From Herbaspirillum sp. Sphag64 (GTDB taxonomy: Bacteria > Pseudomonadota > Gammaproteobacteria > Burkholderiales > Burkholderiaceae_D), in contig NZ_JACHYE010000002.1 in assembly GCF_014192645.1 (NCBI RefSeq), positions 124,001-188,000 on the forward strand: 64,000 nucleotides of DNA, given 5' to 3'. Below, in pieces: positions 9,737 to 17,662 of the stretch. The position numbers and the translations under genes are program-made. Under the pieces are notes generated by a model. That model saw nothing but the letters and a program-made list of their open reading frames with translations, was not told the origin of the DNA and did not search any database. Every line of letters starts with the position of its first letter. Position 1 is the stretch's first letter.

Positions 9737-10298
9737 TATTAGATACTAGTTATATATACTATATTTTTATGCATGAATTACGTGTCACTAACGCACGTCA
9801 CATTTTCACTTAACTATTTAATTCAATCGAACCAGAGATTTATCAGAAGATACTTGGTAGTATTTAAAATGATGCGATAGCTGTCAGGCAATTTTGTTGT
9901 TTAATTTACGTAAGTAACCTGTCGAATCGCTGACAACTGACACCTGCAAACATACATTTACAAGTCAACGTATCTTTTTTACACTTCGCCTTCGCTATAA
10001 CTAAAAAATGAATCTAGACATATACGCTTGTAACTAAGATCACAATTTTAGCCACTAATATTTTATAAAATTCGCCAAAAAAATCAAAAAATTAACAAAT
10101 AAATTATTAATTTTTTAAATTCAATTAATTTAATAGAATTGTATTTTTATTGCACAATTGGTTTAAAGTGAAAAAACTCGAATACATTCAATTTTCCAAA
10201 AAACATATGACAACTTGGCTTCTTAATTTGATAATCAAAAGCGTATAAGCAAGATTTAAAATATTCATATATTACATTCCGCAGTAATACCTACTTCA
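9737..10298. promoter_or_regulatory. AT-rich divergent intergenic region
   Basis: About 560 bases without a gene separate the PRTase-propeller gene (leftward) from the STAND NTPase gene (rightward). The stretch 10030-10160 is almost pure A/T with long A and T runs, the kind of DNA bound by H-NS/MvaT-type silencers. A perfect 6+1+6 palindrome lies at 10227-10239. Promoters for both directions must lie here, but I could not pick a convincing -35/-10 pair. It forms the fixed left flank of the proposed invertible segment. Confidence 0.5.
10227..10239. promoter_or_regulatory. 13-bp palindrome, possible operator
   Basis: TTTGAT and ATCAAA flank one central A, giving a perfect 6+1+6 dyad about 60 bases before the left inversion site. 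It could be an operator for the rightward promoter. No regulator gene is adjacent, so the call is tentative. Confidence 0.3.
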
Positions 10299-10327
10299 AT
10301 CGATAACTAAGAATTATGGGTGAGTTT
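10299..10327 (+). repeat. Left inversion site (inverted repeat IRL)
   Basis: Positions 10299-10319 are a perfect 21-base inverted match to 13749-13729; continuing inward to 10327, 27 of 29 positions match (mismatches at 10320 and 10324). The inside of the site is itself a dyad: arm ATCGATAA, spacer CTAAGAA, arm TTATGG. This is the 8-7-8 layout expected of a tyrosine-recombinase core site. The start codon of the STAND NTPase (10316) lies in the right arm. Confidence 0.85.
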
Positions 10328-12760
10328 CTAAACCGACGTCCGCACCTAGAGCGTCTTGCCAGCTTATTTAAAGAGGATGCCGCGCAAGGCGCCGTGGTGG
10401 TCGCGTTTGGTGCTCCCGGGGTAGGAAAATCTGCGCTGTTGAAAGAGGCGACGAAGTCCCTTTCGTCGAAATATTGCTACGTTTATTGCGATAGAAAAAC
10501 CGAAGGGATTTTAAGTGGCCAACCTCTACCGGAACTACTTCAAAGACGTTTATCTGCGCTAGCAGCAGAAAGTGGTTTCATGTCATTTGATGTTTTTGTG
10601 ACAGATAAACATTGGGTCAAAACCTTCGTCCGAGGGGGCGAGGCCGTAGGTCTCGTCGTAGCGAAAACACTGCTTCCTAGCAGTACTGCTGATTTCGCAG
10701 TTGAGGGCTATCAACATCTCAGAACTACGTGGGAGAAGCGGGGGCGGAACTTACCGAAATCCTTCGATATTGACGACCAGCGGCTAGTATATGCATTGAC
10801 GATTTTTGAGAAAAATCCGGCCATCATTCACATTGATCATGCGCAATACCTTGAGGATGCGGAGTTAGAGATCCTGCTGCATTTGGTAGATGCGACCAAG
10901 GCAGTACTTTTCTTAGAGTACGCCTCTCCGAGCTCCTTTTCACTATCCCATCTGCCTCCCCTATTGGCCGAGCGGCAGGTGTTGGCCTTAGCTGTCGAAA
11001 AACTGGGAGATCAATACGCAGATAGACTGTTTGCAACCTTACCAGAACGATTTGCAGCGGTACTGAGAAAGCAATTTGAGCAATCAGATGGAGATTTACG
11101 CTTATTTGACCAAGCAGTCGCTATTCAGTCCCGTAAGCACAATACGGTTGAGGTCTTTGATATTGCCGAAGATAGCTTGCAGCGTACTATTTCGCTGTCG
11201 CTAGAAAGACTAGATAAGGCTCACAAGAATTTACTTATTGCGCTTTCGGCTCACGCAGGTCCAGTAGAGCGAGCGCTCCTGCAAGATTTTATCTATTCAC
11301 TGCCTCCTGAAGCGGGTCTGCCCGAGTCAATCGACATTGACCACGCTATAGATCAGTTAGATGGAGACTTGTTGGTCGTGGCGACCATCAACGACGTCAT
11401 GAGTCAGACGCGCGTCAACAAGAAAATTGACCTTGACCGTCAACTGTCACTTGTCAGATTAACCTTCCGCAAGTACTGGAAAAATTTCTACCAGGATCTT
11501 CCTGCTAAGCAGCTATTTGTCTCCGACGAAGAACGTTGCCGACAACTACTGCATCAGTGTGCTGAACTCGATGATTTCGTCGGTATTGCCAGAACCCTCG
11601 AAGAAGTCGGGCGGAGAGGCATTTCCCGACGCAATCCACGAACCATTGTTTCATATCTGCAAAACATCGTCAGTAAGCTGAAGTTCACCGATGACCGTCG
11701 AGCACTATCGCGTATAGCCCTGTCTCAGTGCCTATTCTTCTATCAGACTGGCTGGTTCGATGAAGCACTGACTTGCTTGCTCATGGTTGAACCGATTCCA
11801 CGCGCCTATAAATATCTGTTGGCAGAACTGTATGCGTCTACAGAACAACAGCAGAAGGGACTACGCTTGGCTCAACGCTATATCGAGCAGCTTGATTCTA
11901 ACGAAAAGGACGCATTGGATGCTGAGTTATGTCTGCGACTGATTATCATGCATGCGTTACGCAATTCAGATCAACTAGAATCTGCCCGCGACTATTATCT
12001 CGAGACAATCGAGCGGAAAAAATATGCATCGCTGAAAGCTTTTCCCACCTTATTGAGATATGCGGATTTTTGTTTGTTTAAAGATGAAGATCAATCTCGT
12101 TGCCTGAAGTACCTGAGGCAGGCCGCAGAACTGACTAAGAAGAATCAAGAAAAAGAAGAATACGCAAGCATATGCCTGTCGCTAGTCCAACAACTCGGTT
12201 ATACCGATGCGTTAGGCGAAGCCGAAGTCTACTTGCATGAAGTCGATAGCATTGCTCAAGACTCGTGGATTCAACAAGCGACATTGTTGACGAATTGGGC
12301 CGTCCTCTCGATGTATCGTGGCATTTCCGACGTCACTGATCGCGACAGCCTAAGACAGGCGCTCCTTTTGTCCTACGATCCGCTCGATAGAATTCTCATC
12401 CAGATCAATATTCTTGCTTGGCATGCTCTTGCCGGACAGTTCGATGAAGCGGCACGTGTCGCCATACCGCTATATCGCGTGGCCCAAAATGCCACAATCG
12501 ATACGGAGATCCGACGCATTGCGTTGTACAACCTAGAGCAGTTGGAACGCGCGCAAGAAAAACAAGAACAAGCGCAAGAGTTATTTGAAACTTGGTCAAA
12601 AATGGACTCTGGTATCGATGAAAAATATTGGAAGTTTCGTCGAGGCGAAACGGTGGCCTCATCCTCTTCGCCGCGCTTTCAGATGCTCTTTCATCCCGTA
12701 TATTTAGCGCATTGGCATACTGGCCTTGTACCCTTTAATGCTATTGCTGACAATGCGTGA
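10316..12760 (+). CDS. STAND/AAA-type P-loop NTPase with TPR-like C-terminus
   Basis: An 814-residue protein. The Walker A motif GAPGVGKS is at residues 32-39 and a Walker B-like strand PAIIHIDHAQYL is near residue 170, typical of STAND/AAA signalling ATPases. The middle (about 300-400) may be a winged-helix segment. From about residue 420 to the end the protein is all helical with repeated Leu/Ala/Tyr spacing, as in TPR-like repeats. STAND proteins with such repeats often sense a ligand and then activate an effector, for example in phage defence; no effector domain is visible at either end here. Its ATG lies inside the left inversion site. The last 57 bases overlap the convergent ATP-grasp gene. 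A weak AAGAA six bases before the ATG is the only ribosome-site candidate. Confidence 0.8.
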   Translation: MGEFLNRRPHLERLASLFKEDAAQGAVVVAFGAPGVGKSALLKEATKSLSSKYCYVYCDRKTEGILSGQPLPELLQRRLSALAAESGFMSFDVFVTDKHWVKTFVRGGEAVGLVVAKTLLPSSTADFAVEGYQHLRTTWEKRGRNLPKSFDIDDQRLVYALTIFEKNPAIIHIDHAQYLEDAELEILLHLVDATKAVLFLEYASPSSFSLSHLPPLLAERQVLALAVEKLGDQYADRLFATLPERFAAVLRKQFEQSDGDLRLFDQAVAIQSRKHNTVEVFDIAEDSLQRTISLSLERLDKAHKNLLIALSAHAGPVERALLQDFIYSLPPEAGLPESIDIDHAIDQLDGDLLVVATINDVMSQTRVNKKIDLDRQLSLVRLTFRKYWKNFYQDLPAKQLFVSDEERCRQLLHQCAELDDFVGIARTLEEVGRRGISRRNPRTIVSYLQNIVSKLKFTDDRRALSRIALSQCLFFYQTGWFDEALTCLLMVEPIPRAYKYLLAELYASTEQQQKGLRLAQRYIEQLDSNEKDALDAELCLRLIIMHALRNSDQLESARDYYLETIERKKYASLKAFPTLLRYADFCLFKDEDQSRCLKYLRQAAELTKKNQEKEEYASICLSLVQQLGYTDALGEAEVYLHEVDSIAQDSWIQQATLLTNWAVLSMYRGISDVTDRDSLRQALLLSYDPLDRILIQINILAWHALAGQFDEAARVAIPLYRVAQNATIDTEIRRIALYNLEQLERAQEKQEQAQELFETWSKMDSGIDEKYWKFRRGETVASSSSPRFQMLFHPVYLAHWHTGLVPFNAIADNA

Positions 12761-13732
12761 AATGAAGTTATTAAACGTTTTCTCGTCGTAGCCGTAGGCG
12801 CTACAGAACTCTCCGTCGGCGCCGAGGTAAATGTCCGGTGTCAATTCGAGGATGATGATCTCGTTATCCTTGGTGATGCGTCCGTCAATTCGTAAGAGTT
12901 CGGTCTTGCCAAGTCGATGAAAGCAATCGATAAAGGCCTCGACGGTCTCTTCCTGAAAGGATGTTTTCAGGTCCTCGAAGGCGAATCGGTAACCACTGGG
13001 CATTTTGAGATCGAAGGTATTTAATCGGTTATTAAGGAAATTCGAATCGCCGTTGATCTTCCATCCACCGATTTCCATCGCAATTTGGTCGTGTTGATTT
13101 CCAAGTAAGCAGGCTGAGAATTCACGGCCCACGATAAACTCCTCGAGAATGACCGGCTGTCCTAAGTTCTCAAAGAGCTCCGCTGCGACTGCGGACACAG
13201 CCTCCCAAGAATTACAAAGGTTTCTGTCTGTAATACCAAGCGATGTACCTTCATAGTTCGGTTTTACTACGACTGGAAGCGAAAGATAGTTGGCATATTG
13301 AATGTCCTGCACTGACGTCAACACGGCTGAATTGGGTGTCTTTAATCTCGATTGTTTGCAGATGGCTTTCGTAAGCTCTTTATCATTACAAACTACCTTA
13401 GCGTACGCGTCAGCACCAACAAACATCACGTCGTTTGCTTCGCAAATTGCGGGAACGAGTCCGTGGCGGCTACGACTGCTTTCTCCGAACCAATAGGGAA
13501 AAACGAGGCAATCTTTATATTGCTCAAGCGCTGTCGTGAACGCGGTGAGATCTGAGAACTGCACCACGTTGTCGCAAGAAGCTTTCAGTCCTTCGTAAAT
13601 CATTTTGACAGTGCCTTCTAGAGGCCGATCAATACGTCTGTCAAATTCAGTGGCGGGAACATCTCCTGTCGAAGGATCTGCCACTAGCAATACGGTTCCA
13701 TCCCATGTTCGCTGACGATTAAATTCATCCAT
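12704..13732 (-). CDS. ATP-grasp ligase, D-Ala-D-Ala ligase-like
   Basis: 342 residues with the ATP-grasp order of D-alanine-D-alanine ligases: a strand LPVVVKPNYEGTSLGIT (about 150-167), the nucleotide-binding segment VILEEFIVGREFSA (about 193-206), and the metal-binding end LLRIDGRITKDNEIIILEL. The last motif reads LELTPD instead of the usual LE(V/I)N, so the metal-binding Asn appears replaced, and the substrate probably differs from D-Ala. ATP-grasp enzymes join a carboxylate to an amine or thiol using ATP. The gene starts in the right inversion site, nine bases after the recombinase stop, and overlaps the STAND gene tail to tail. It may make or use a small molecule together with the PRTase protein; that link is inference. 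Confidence 0.8.
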   Translation of the reverse strand: MDEFNRQRTWDGTVLLVADPSTGDVPATEFDRRIDRPLEGTVKMIYEGLKASCDNVVQFSDLTAFTTALEQYKDCLVFPYWFGESSRSRHGLVPAICEANDVMFVGADAYAKVVCNDKELTKAICKQSRLKTPNSAVLTSVQDIQYANYLSLPVVVKPNYEGTSLGITDRNLCNSWEAVSAVAAELFENLGQPVILEEFIVGREFSACLLGNQHDQIAMEIGGWKINGDSNFLNNRLNTFDLKMPSGYRFAFEDLKTSFQEETVEAFIDCFHRLGKTELLRIDGRITKDNEIIILELTPDIYLGADGEFCSAYGYDEKTFNNFISRIVSNSIKGYKASMPMR

Positions 13733-13749
13733 AATTCTTAGTTATCGAT
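13721..13749 (-). repeat. Right inversion site (inverted repeat IRR)
   Basis: Read on the minus strand from 13749, the arm ATCGATAA is followed by spacer CTAAGAA and arm TTATGGAT; the second arm is the reverse complement of the first at seven of eight positions. The stop codon of the recombinase (13744-13742) lies in the outer arm and the start codon of the ATP-grasp gene (13732) in the inner arm. It mirrors the left site at 10299-10327. Confidence 0.85.
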
Positions 13750-14701
13750 GCATTTCAAGCCGCTTTCTAATGTTGACACGCGAAATTCGCTCTCTAAGGG
13801 CGTGATCTGCCACATGCGTATAAATCTCAGTCGTTGTGATACTTGCATGCCCAAGTAATTTTTGTACGAAACGAATATCGACACCAGCTTCTAGTAACTG
13901 TGTAGCGGCCGTATGTCGCAACATATGAGGAGTAACCTTTTTCGTCAGATCTGCATTTTGAGCGAAAATTCGAATAATTCTGCGCAAATACTGATCTGTC
14001 GCAGGCCTTCCCAGACCGTTCAAAAGAAGCGCATCAGGTATGACCTTTCCAAATCTGACGATAGCACTCTGCCGATAGTCTCGAATTCTTGTAGACGTAA
14101 CTCGGTCTGGGAAAAAAACTTGCCGCTCACGATTTCCCTTGCCGAGAATTTGAATTTTTCGCAATCCGTGATCTATATCATATATACCCACCTTTGCCAG
14201 TTCTCCAATTCTCATTCCTGTCAATGTGAGCACCTCGATTGCAAGTCTCGCTGTCAACATATCCCAGTCACGTCTTGCCCACTTATTATGTAAGCCGTTG
14301 TCGACATTTACAGTCAACATTTCATGATCTATAGAGACGAGCTTTTTCATATCACTCGTTTGTAAATGACGGGGAAGGCGTTTTGGCAGTTTGATATTCA
14401 AATGTAGGCGTTCAAGGCAGTTAGATTCAAGAAATTTGTGTTGAAACAACCAGCGCGCAAAGACTTTAATACATGCTACCCGCCGCTTTACTGTTGATGC
14501 TTTTAAGTCCTGGTCGCTTCGCCAAATATGAACTACGTCGTTTATCCATAGCTCTGAAAAATTGCTCAAAGGCTGAGATAGACCTATTCTTTGCCCGAAC
14601 ATAAGCAAATCTCCCCGATAAGCGCTAAGCGTATAGGGACTCAGTTTTTTTTCAATTTCACAAAATTTCAGAAATAAGCTAGCCGCTTCCGATAAAACCA
14701 T
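13742..14701 (-). CDS. Tyrosine site-specific recombinase (XerC/D-like), probable invertase
   Basis: 319 residues. An N-terminal SAM-like core-binding domain (about 1-95) precedes the catalytic domain with the family residues: Arg in LTGMRIGELAKV (about 172), the HMLRHTAA box (His and Arg, about 263-268), the LLGH His (about 289) and the Tyr in TTEIYTHV (about 298). Length and motifs fit XerC/XerD-type recombinases. Its stop codon is part of the right inversion site and the ATP-grasp gene follows after nine bases, so site and enzyme are physically linked. The start at 14701 has a strong AGGAGG four to five bases upstream, which can pair with an upstream CCTCCT. Xer-type resolution of another replicon is an alternative job, but the paired sites favour inversion. 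Confidence 0.88.
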   Translation of the reverse strand: MVLSEAASLFLKFCEIEKKLSPYTLSAYRGDLLMFGQRIGLSQPLSNFSELWINDVVHIWRSDQDLKASTVKRRVACIKVFARWLFQHKFLESNCLERLHLNIKLPKRLPRHLQTSDMKKLVSIDHEMLTVNVDNGLHNKWARRDWDMLTARLAIEVLTLTGMRIGELAKVGIYDIDHGLRKIQILGKGNRERQVFFPDRVTSTRIRDYRQSAIVRFGKVIPDALLLNGLGRPATDQYLRRIIRIFAQNADLTKKVTPHMLRHTAATQLLEAGVDIRFVQKLLGHASITTTEIYTHVADHALRERISRVNIRKRLEMHR

Positions 14702-14705
14702 ATGC

Positions 14706-14725
14706 CCTCCTAAAAAATAAGGAGG
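14706..14725 (-). promoter_or_regulatory. Hairpin that can mask the recombinase ribosome-binding site
   Basis: In the recombinase mRNA, CCUCCU (from 14725-14720) can pair with AGGAGG (14711-14706) across an eight-base loop of A/U. AGGAGG is the ribosome-binding site just before the start codon at 14701. This would hold translation low until the stem opens, a sensible control for a DNA-flipping enzyme. The pairing is seen; the effect is inferred. Confidence 0.5.
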
Positions 14726-15159
14726 TAATAGTAGGGCCTATTTACCCTGATATATACATATAGTGCTCATGCCAAGCCAAGCCATCACCTTCAACATTGG
14801 TTCGGACCATACTAGTTTAAATAGCATCTTAGATTGCCCCGTGCATCCAAAGGCCCATTGTTCCCATCTCTTGAATACCGTACGCTATAACCGCTGTCTT
14901 TCTTTGAGCGCCGAGTTCTTTCGAAGACCTATCGCCACAATCCTCAAGAGCAGTGGATGCTATTCGAATACAATCGGAATTAATACAAGAAGAAGTGATG
15001 AAAAAATCAGGATAACTTGATGGGGTATTGAATGCACCTAACTAGCCAATCGCTGATTTATCTTCGAGCGATGCAGTTTTTTCAGTTGGCACCTAGCGTT
15101 CCGACTAGAAGGGCGCCAAATCATAAATTATTAATAGCAAGATTTACTAGGGGGCTGTA
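14726..15159. other. Intergenic region between recombinase and HEPN-like gene
   Basis: About 430 bases. An 85-codon frame (14763-15020) has no homology I recognise and odd composition, so I do not treat it as a gene. Divergent promoters for the recombinase (leftward) and the HEPN-like gene (rightward) should lie here; the A/T-rich segment around 15122-15145 is the best place for the latter. I saw no further copy of the inversion site. Confidence 0.4.
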
Positions 15160-16740
15160 GTGACAATGTTATTACCGAAAATAAAAGATCGATTTCTCTC
15201 AGGAGATTTTGTCCTTCACTGTTCCTTAATAACTTTGGAGCAGTGTGGCACTGAAGTAGAGCCAAAAATCTACGCAGGATCAGGTTCGATTGCGCTAAAT
15301 CCCCGAAAAGGATTCACTGGGAGCTTTGTGTCGCCAGTGCCCTTGGATACATTCAGGCAACTAATGGATGACCAGCAACTGGTTAGCGGCGAAATTATTC
15401 CAGATTCATATTTCTATCGTCTTCAAGCAATTTCCCTAGATGGAACAGCATGGGGCAATCCTAAAGTTGCTATTGGGCTTGAATTCGATGCTACGGGGAC
15501 ATTAGTTACCTTCGAACCGGACTTCCTGTCGACATTACGCCCAATAACCGAAGCATCCCAGACAGTAGCCAATTTCGTTTTTCTGGAGACACTTCCCTTT
15601 CCTTTAACTCATGGCACGAATACTATCGAGAAGGGACTGGACGGAGAACAATCCCGTTGGAAACGAGATCAAGGTGAGGCTCGCACAGCTCGGATGCACT
15701 TGAAATATCGCGAATGGAAGGAGAAGACTACTCACTCCCAAGTCACAGCGATATTTTTCGATACCGCACCGTTGGGCTTCGAACACCGACTGTTAGAGGC
15801 GATCAGGTTCTCTACGGCCGTACCCGCATCGTGGGTCATGCTGGAGTACGTTCAAGATGGACTGGTACATTTCGAACTAAGTCCGTACAGGCCTGCGCTA
15901 AACCACTTAGTCGATGAACCGCTGCAAGCTCGCGAGAACGCGCTAGATTTTTTCCGATTGTTTGATTCCTACTACGTTCATTCAAGTGAAAATGCCAAGG
16001 GCGAGGAATTTTCGCAGCTGTCCGTCGCCATAGGTGCGTTGTTCAATCTTAAGGGACTGGCCATCGGCGAAATCAGTCTCGTGATCGGCGTAACAATTGA
16101 AGCGCTGTTGAAGGAAGGATTTTCGGAGCTAGAGGAAATTGATCCCGAGATCATCGTGGAAGTAGAGGTGGTGGAAGACGTTATTAATTCTCTGACCACC
16201 ATACGTGAGAAGTCCCGAGGCCGTATGAAAGGTTCAATGAGCGGCATTAAGTCAATTCGCGCTCGGGACAAACTGGAAAAACTGCAGAAACTGGGACTAG
16301 TCAATCAAATGGAGCTGCAGCACTGGAAGAAACTCCGCAATACGTCGGCTCATGGATCCCTTCGGATCGATCCTCAAAAATGGCAGCAACATCTCCAGCG
16401 GATTTTTGCGGTGACTACACTGGCGTACAAGTTGACCTTCTTGCGGATCGGGTATTTCGGTCCTTATACTGATTACGGTTCGCCAGGTTGGCCAACCGCA
16501 TGGTTTCCCACTAAGGATGATGCCCAGAAACTTTCGCGTGTGACTGAGGAGCTTGCTCAATTACCTGTAGCGGATGTTAAGGGTAAGTTATACGCTTGGA
16601 AAGCGGTGGAGACGGCCCTTCGAAATACGTTTCCAGAAGGTGATGTCGGTGCGTTGCGTGCATCGGCGAGTCTGGTTCTCCTGGCAGCAATGAGAAAAGT
16701 CGGCACGCTTAGACTAGCCGAGTTAGGTTCGGGTAACTAA
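15160..16740 (+). CDS. HEPN-motif protein, possible anti-phage RNase (ApeA-like)
   Basis: 526 residues. The N-terminal half (about 1-240) is mainly beta strand and of unknown fold. The C-terminal half is helical and contains WKKLRNTSAHG near residues 386-396, which has the Arg-x4-His signature of HEPN ribonuclease domains. An N-terminal sensing region followed by a HEPN domain is the layout of the ApeA defence family, but I can only say that the motif and order agree. The start is set at GTG 15160, six bases after a G-run; an ATG two codons later is possible. Codon use is AT-richer than in the genes after 17.6 kb. It stands alone, transcribed away from the recombinase, next to the invertible cassette. 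Confidence 0.65.
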   Translation: MTMLLPKIKDRFLSGDFVLHCSLITLEQCGTEVEPKIYAGSGSIALNPRKGFTGSFVSPVPLDTFRQLMDDQQLVSGEIIPDSYFYRLQAISLDGTAWGNPKVAIGLEFDATGTLVTFEPDFLSTLRPITEASQTVANFVFLETLPFPLTHGTNTIEKGLDGEQSRWKRDQGEARTARMHLKYREWKEKTTHSQVTAIFFDTAPLGFEHRLLEAIRFSTAVPASWVMLEYVQDGLVHFELSPYRPALNHLVDEPLQARENALDFFRLFDSYYVHSSENAKGEEFSQLSVAIGALFNLKGLAIGEISLVIGVTIEALLKEGFSELEEIDPEIIVEVEVVEDVINSLTTIREKSRGRMKGSMSGIKSIRARDKLEKLQKLGLVNQMELQHWKKLRNTSAHGSLRIDPQKWQQHLQRIFAVTTLAYKLTFLRIGYFGPYTDYGSPGWPTAWFPTKDDAQKLSRVTEELAQLPVADVKGKLYAWKAVETALRNTFPEGDVGALRASASLVLLAAMRKVGTLRLAELGSGN

Positions 16741-16797
16741 GATTTCATACTGAGACCGTATGTACCGGAGAAACTTGCCTTGTCATCGTAAAAGTAT

Positions 16798-16813
16798 CCC
16801 AATACAAATTGGG
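16798..16813. other. Short hairpin after the HEPN-like gene
   Basis: CCCAAT and ATTGGG pair across a four-base loop, 57 bases after the stop codon. No U-run follows, so it is not a standard terminator; it may stabilise the mRNA end. Confidence 0.3.
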
Positions 16814-16933
16814 CGACTATGACCTACAATCTAGTCTGGAAAAATCATAGAATAAGTTTATTTTTTGACAAAAATACTCCATCCACTTCGCACAAAACGC
16901 AGACGCTCGCTTCCCCTCACACCACCAGAACTC

Positions 16934-16967
16934 AAAATCCCAACCATCTGTGGTTGGGATTTTTTTT
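16934..16967 (+). terminator. Rho-independent terminator
   Basis: An 11-base perfect stem (AATCCCAACCA at 16936-16946 with its complement at 16951-16961) has a four-base loop and runs into eight T bases. It reads best on the plus strand and probably ends the HEPN-like transcript, about 195 bases after that gene. The A-run before the stem means it could also work leftward. Confidence 0.85.
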
Positions 16968-17662
16968 GTCCGTAGCGCCAGTCCTGGCGGGACATCCCGG
17001 ATTGCCCTCTTGAACATGACTAGTCGACATGACTCAGTTTTGAGGTGAAATATGGCGCTTACCTCTCTCCGTTCTCTGTTTTTCTCTTGCACACTCAGCA
17101 ACAAAATCAGCCATTCGAGCTGACTCCCGAGCTGCCAGTTTGTTTTAACAACTGCCCAGGGACATGCAACCCAATCCCAAACCGAGCCAGGCCACCTTAC
17201 CCCTGACTTGACCCTATCCCACAAAGCAGTACCGACGCTTTCAAGCAATCAGCGCAGCTATTTATTTTAACTAGAATACTTAAGCGGAAGACAGTCATCC
17301 CACCTCAAACAGGCGACACCGGGAGTACCGTCCGCAATGGAACAAAATCCGTTCCACAATCAAGCGGAACCGAAGTCCCAGCCATCCCGCTGATCGTCAC
17401 GTCACGCGCAGATGAAGCCATCAGGCTGGATGTAAAACTCACCGCTTCCGGCCCAAGGAAAAATGGGTTGCCGCAGGAAGCTGTTCTGGAGCACCATTGC
17501 GGCCGCGGGAAAATGTCGGTGGCGTTGCGTCGAGGACGACATTGTCTAGCGCTATCTCAAGCGAATTCCGATATCCTGCATCATCAAACCCGGCAAATGT
17601 CAGCTGGCCGCCGCCCCATTTTGCGCTTCCTACAACATGCAGGTCGCTGAATATGTTCATTG
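16968..17662. other. Gene-poor junction between island and metabolic region
   Basis: Nearly 700 bases with no convincing gene. A small inverted repeat (CGCCAG/CTGGCG) lies at about 16976-16989. A 73-codon minus-strand frame at 17660-17439 contains a stretch like YRNSLEIALDNVVLD that could be the end of a decayed beta-sandwich protein, but no start signal or domain supports it. GC content rises through this stretch, so it may be the right edge of the accessory island. No tRNA gene or attachment repeat was recognised. Confidence 0.4.

Larger units (their letters stand above)
10299..13749. mobile_element. Proposed invertible cassette: STAND NTPase and ATP-grasp ligase
   Basis: A 3,451-bp segment is bounded by inverted repeats and filled by two convergent genes, each starting within its repeat. 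A tyrosine recombinase gene abuts the right end. Strand exchange in the 7-base spacers would turn the segment round. Each gene would keep its own start codon (inner arm), and the recombinase would keep its stop codon (outer arm), so no protein would change. What would change is the upstream DNA: the left AT-rich promoter region and the recombinase transcript would trade target genes. Inversion itself is inferred; the repeats and gene layout are read directly. Confidence 0.75.

Noticed and set aside
9715-9760. Third copy of the inversion site before the PRTase-propeller gene
   Set aside because: TAACTAG and TAATAATG look similar to parts of the site, but spacer and arms do not align; chance in AT-rich DNA is enough.
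14763-15020. 85-codon frame between the recombinase and HEPN-like genes
   Set aside because: No domain, no ribosome site and unlikely composition for a protein; it lies where promoters are expected.
16905-16935. Possible tRNA 3' end or attachment site (CACCACCA) at the island edge
   Set aside because: No T-arm or acceptor stem can be formed around it on either strand.
16817-17248. 143-codon minus-strand frame across the terminator region
   Set aside because: It reads straight through a perfect Rho-independent terminator stem, has an odd Trp/Cys-rich composition and no ribosome site or recognisable domain.
17439-17660. 73-codon minus-strand frame with a YRNSLEIALDNVVLD stretch
   Set aside because: It faintly resembles the end of a secreted beta-sandwich protein, but start signal, signal peptide and sorting motif are missing; at best a remnant.
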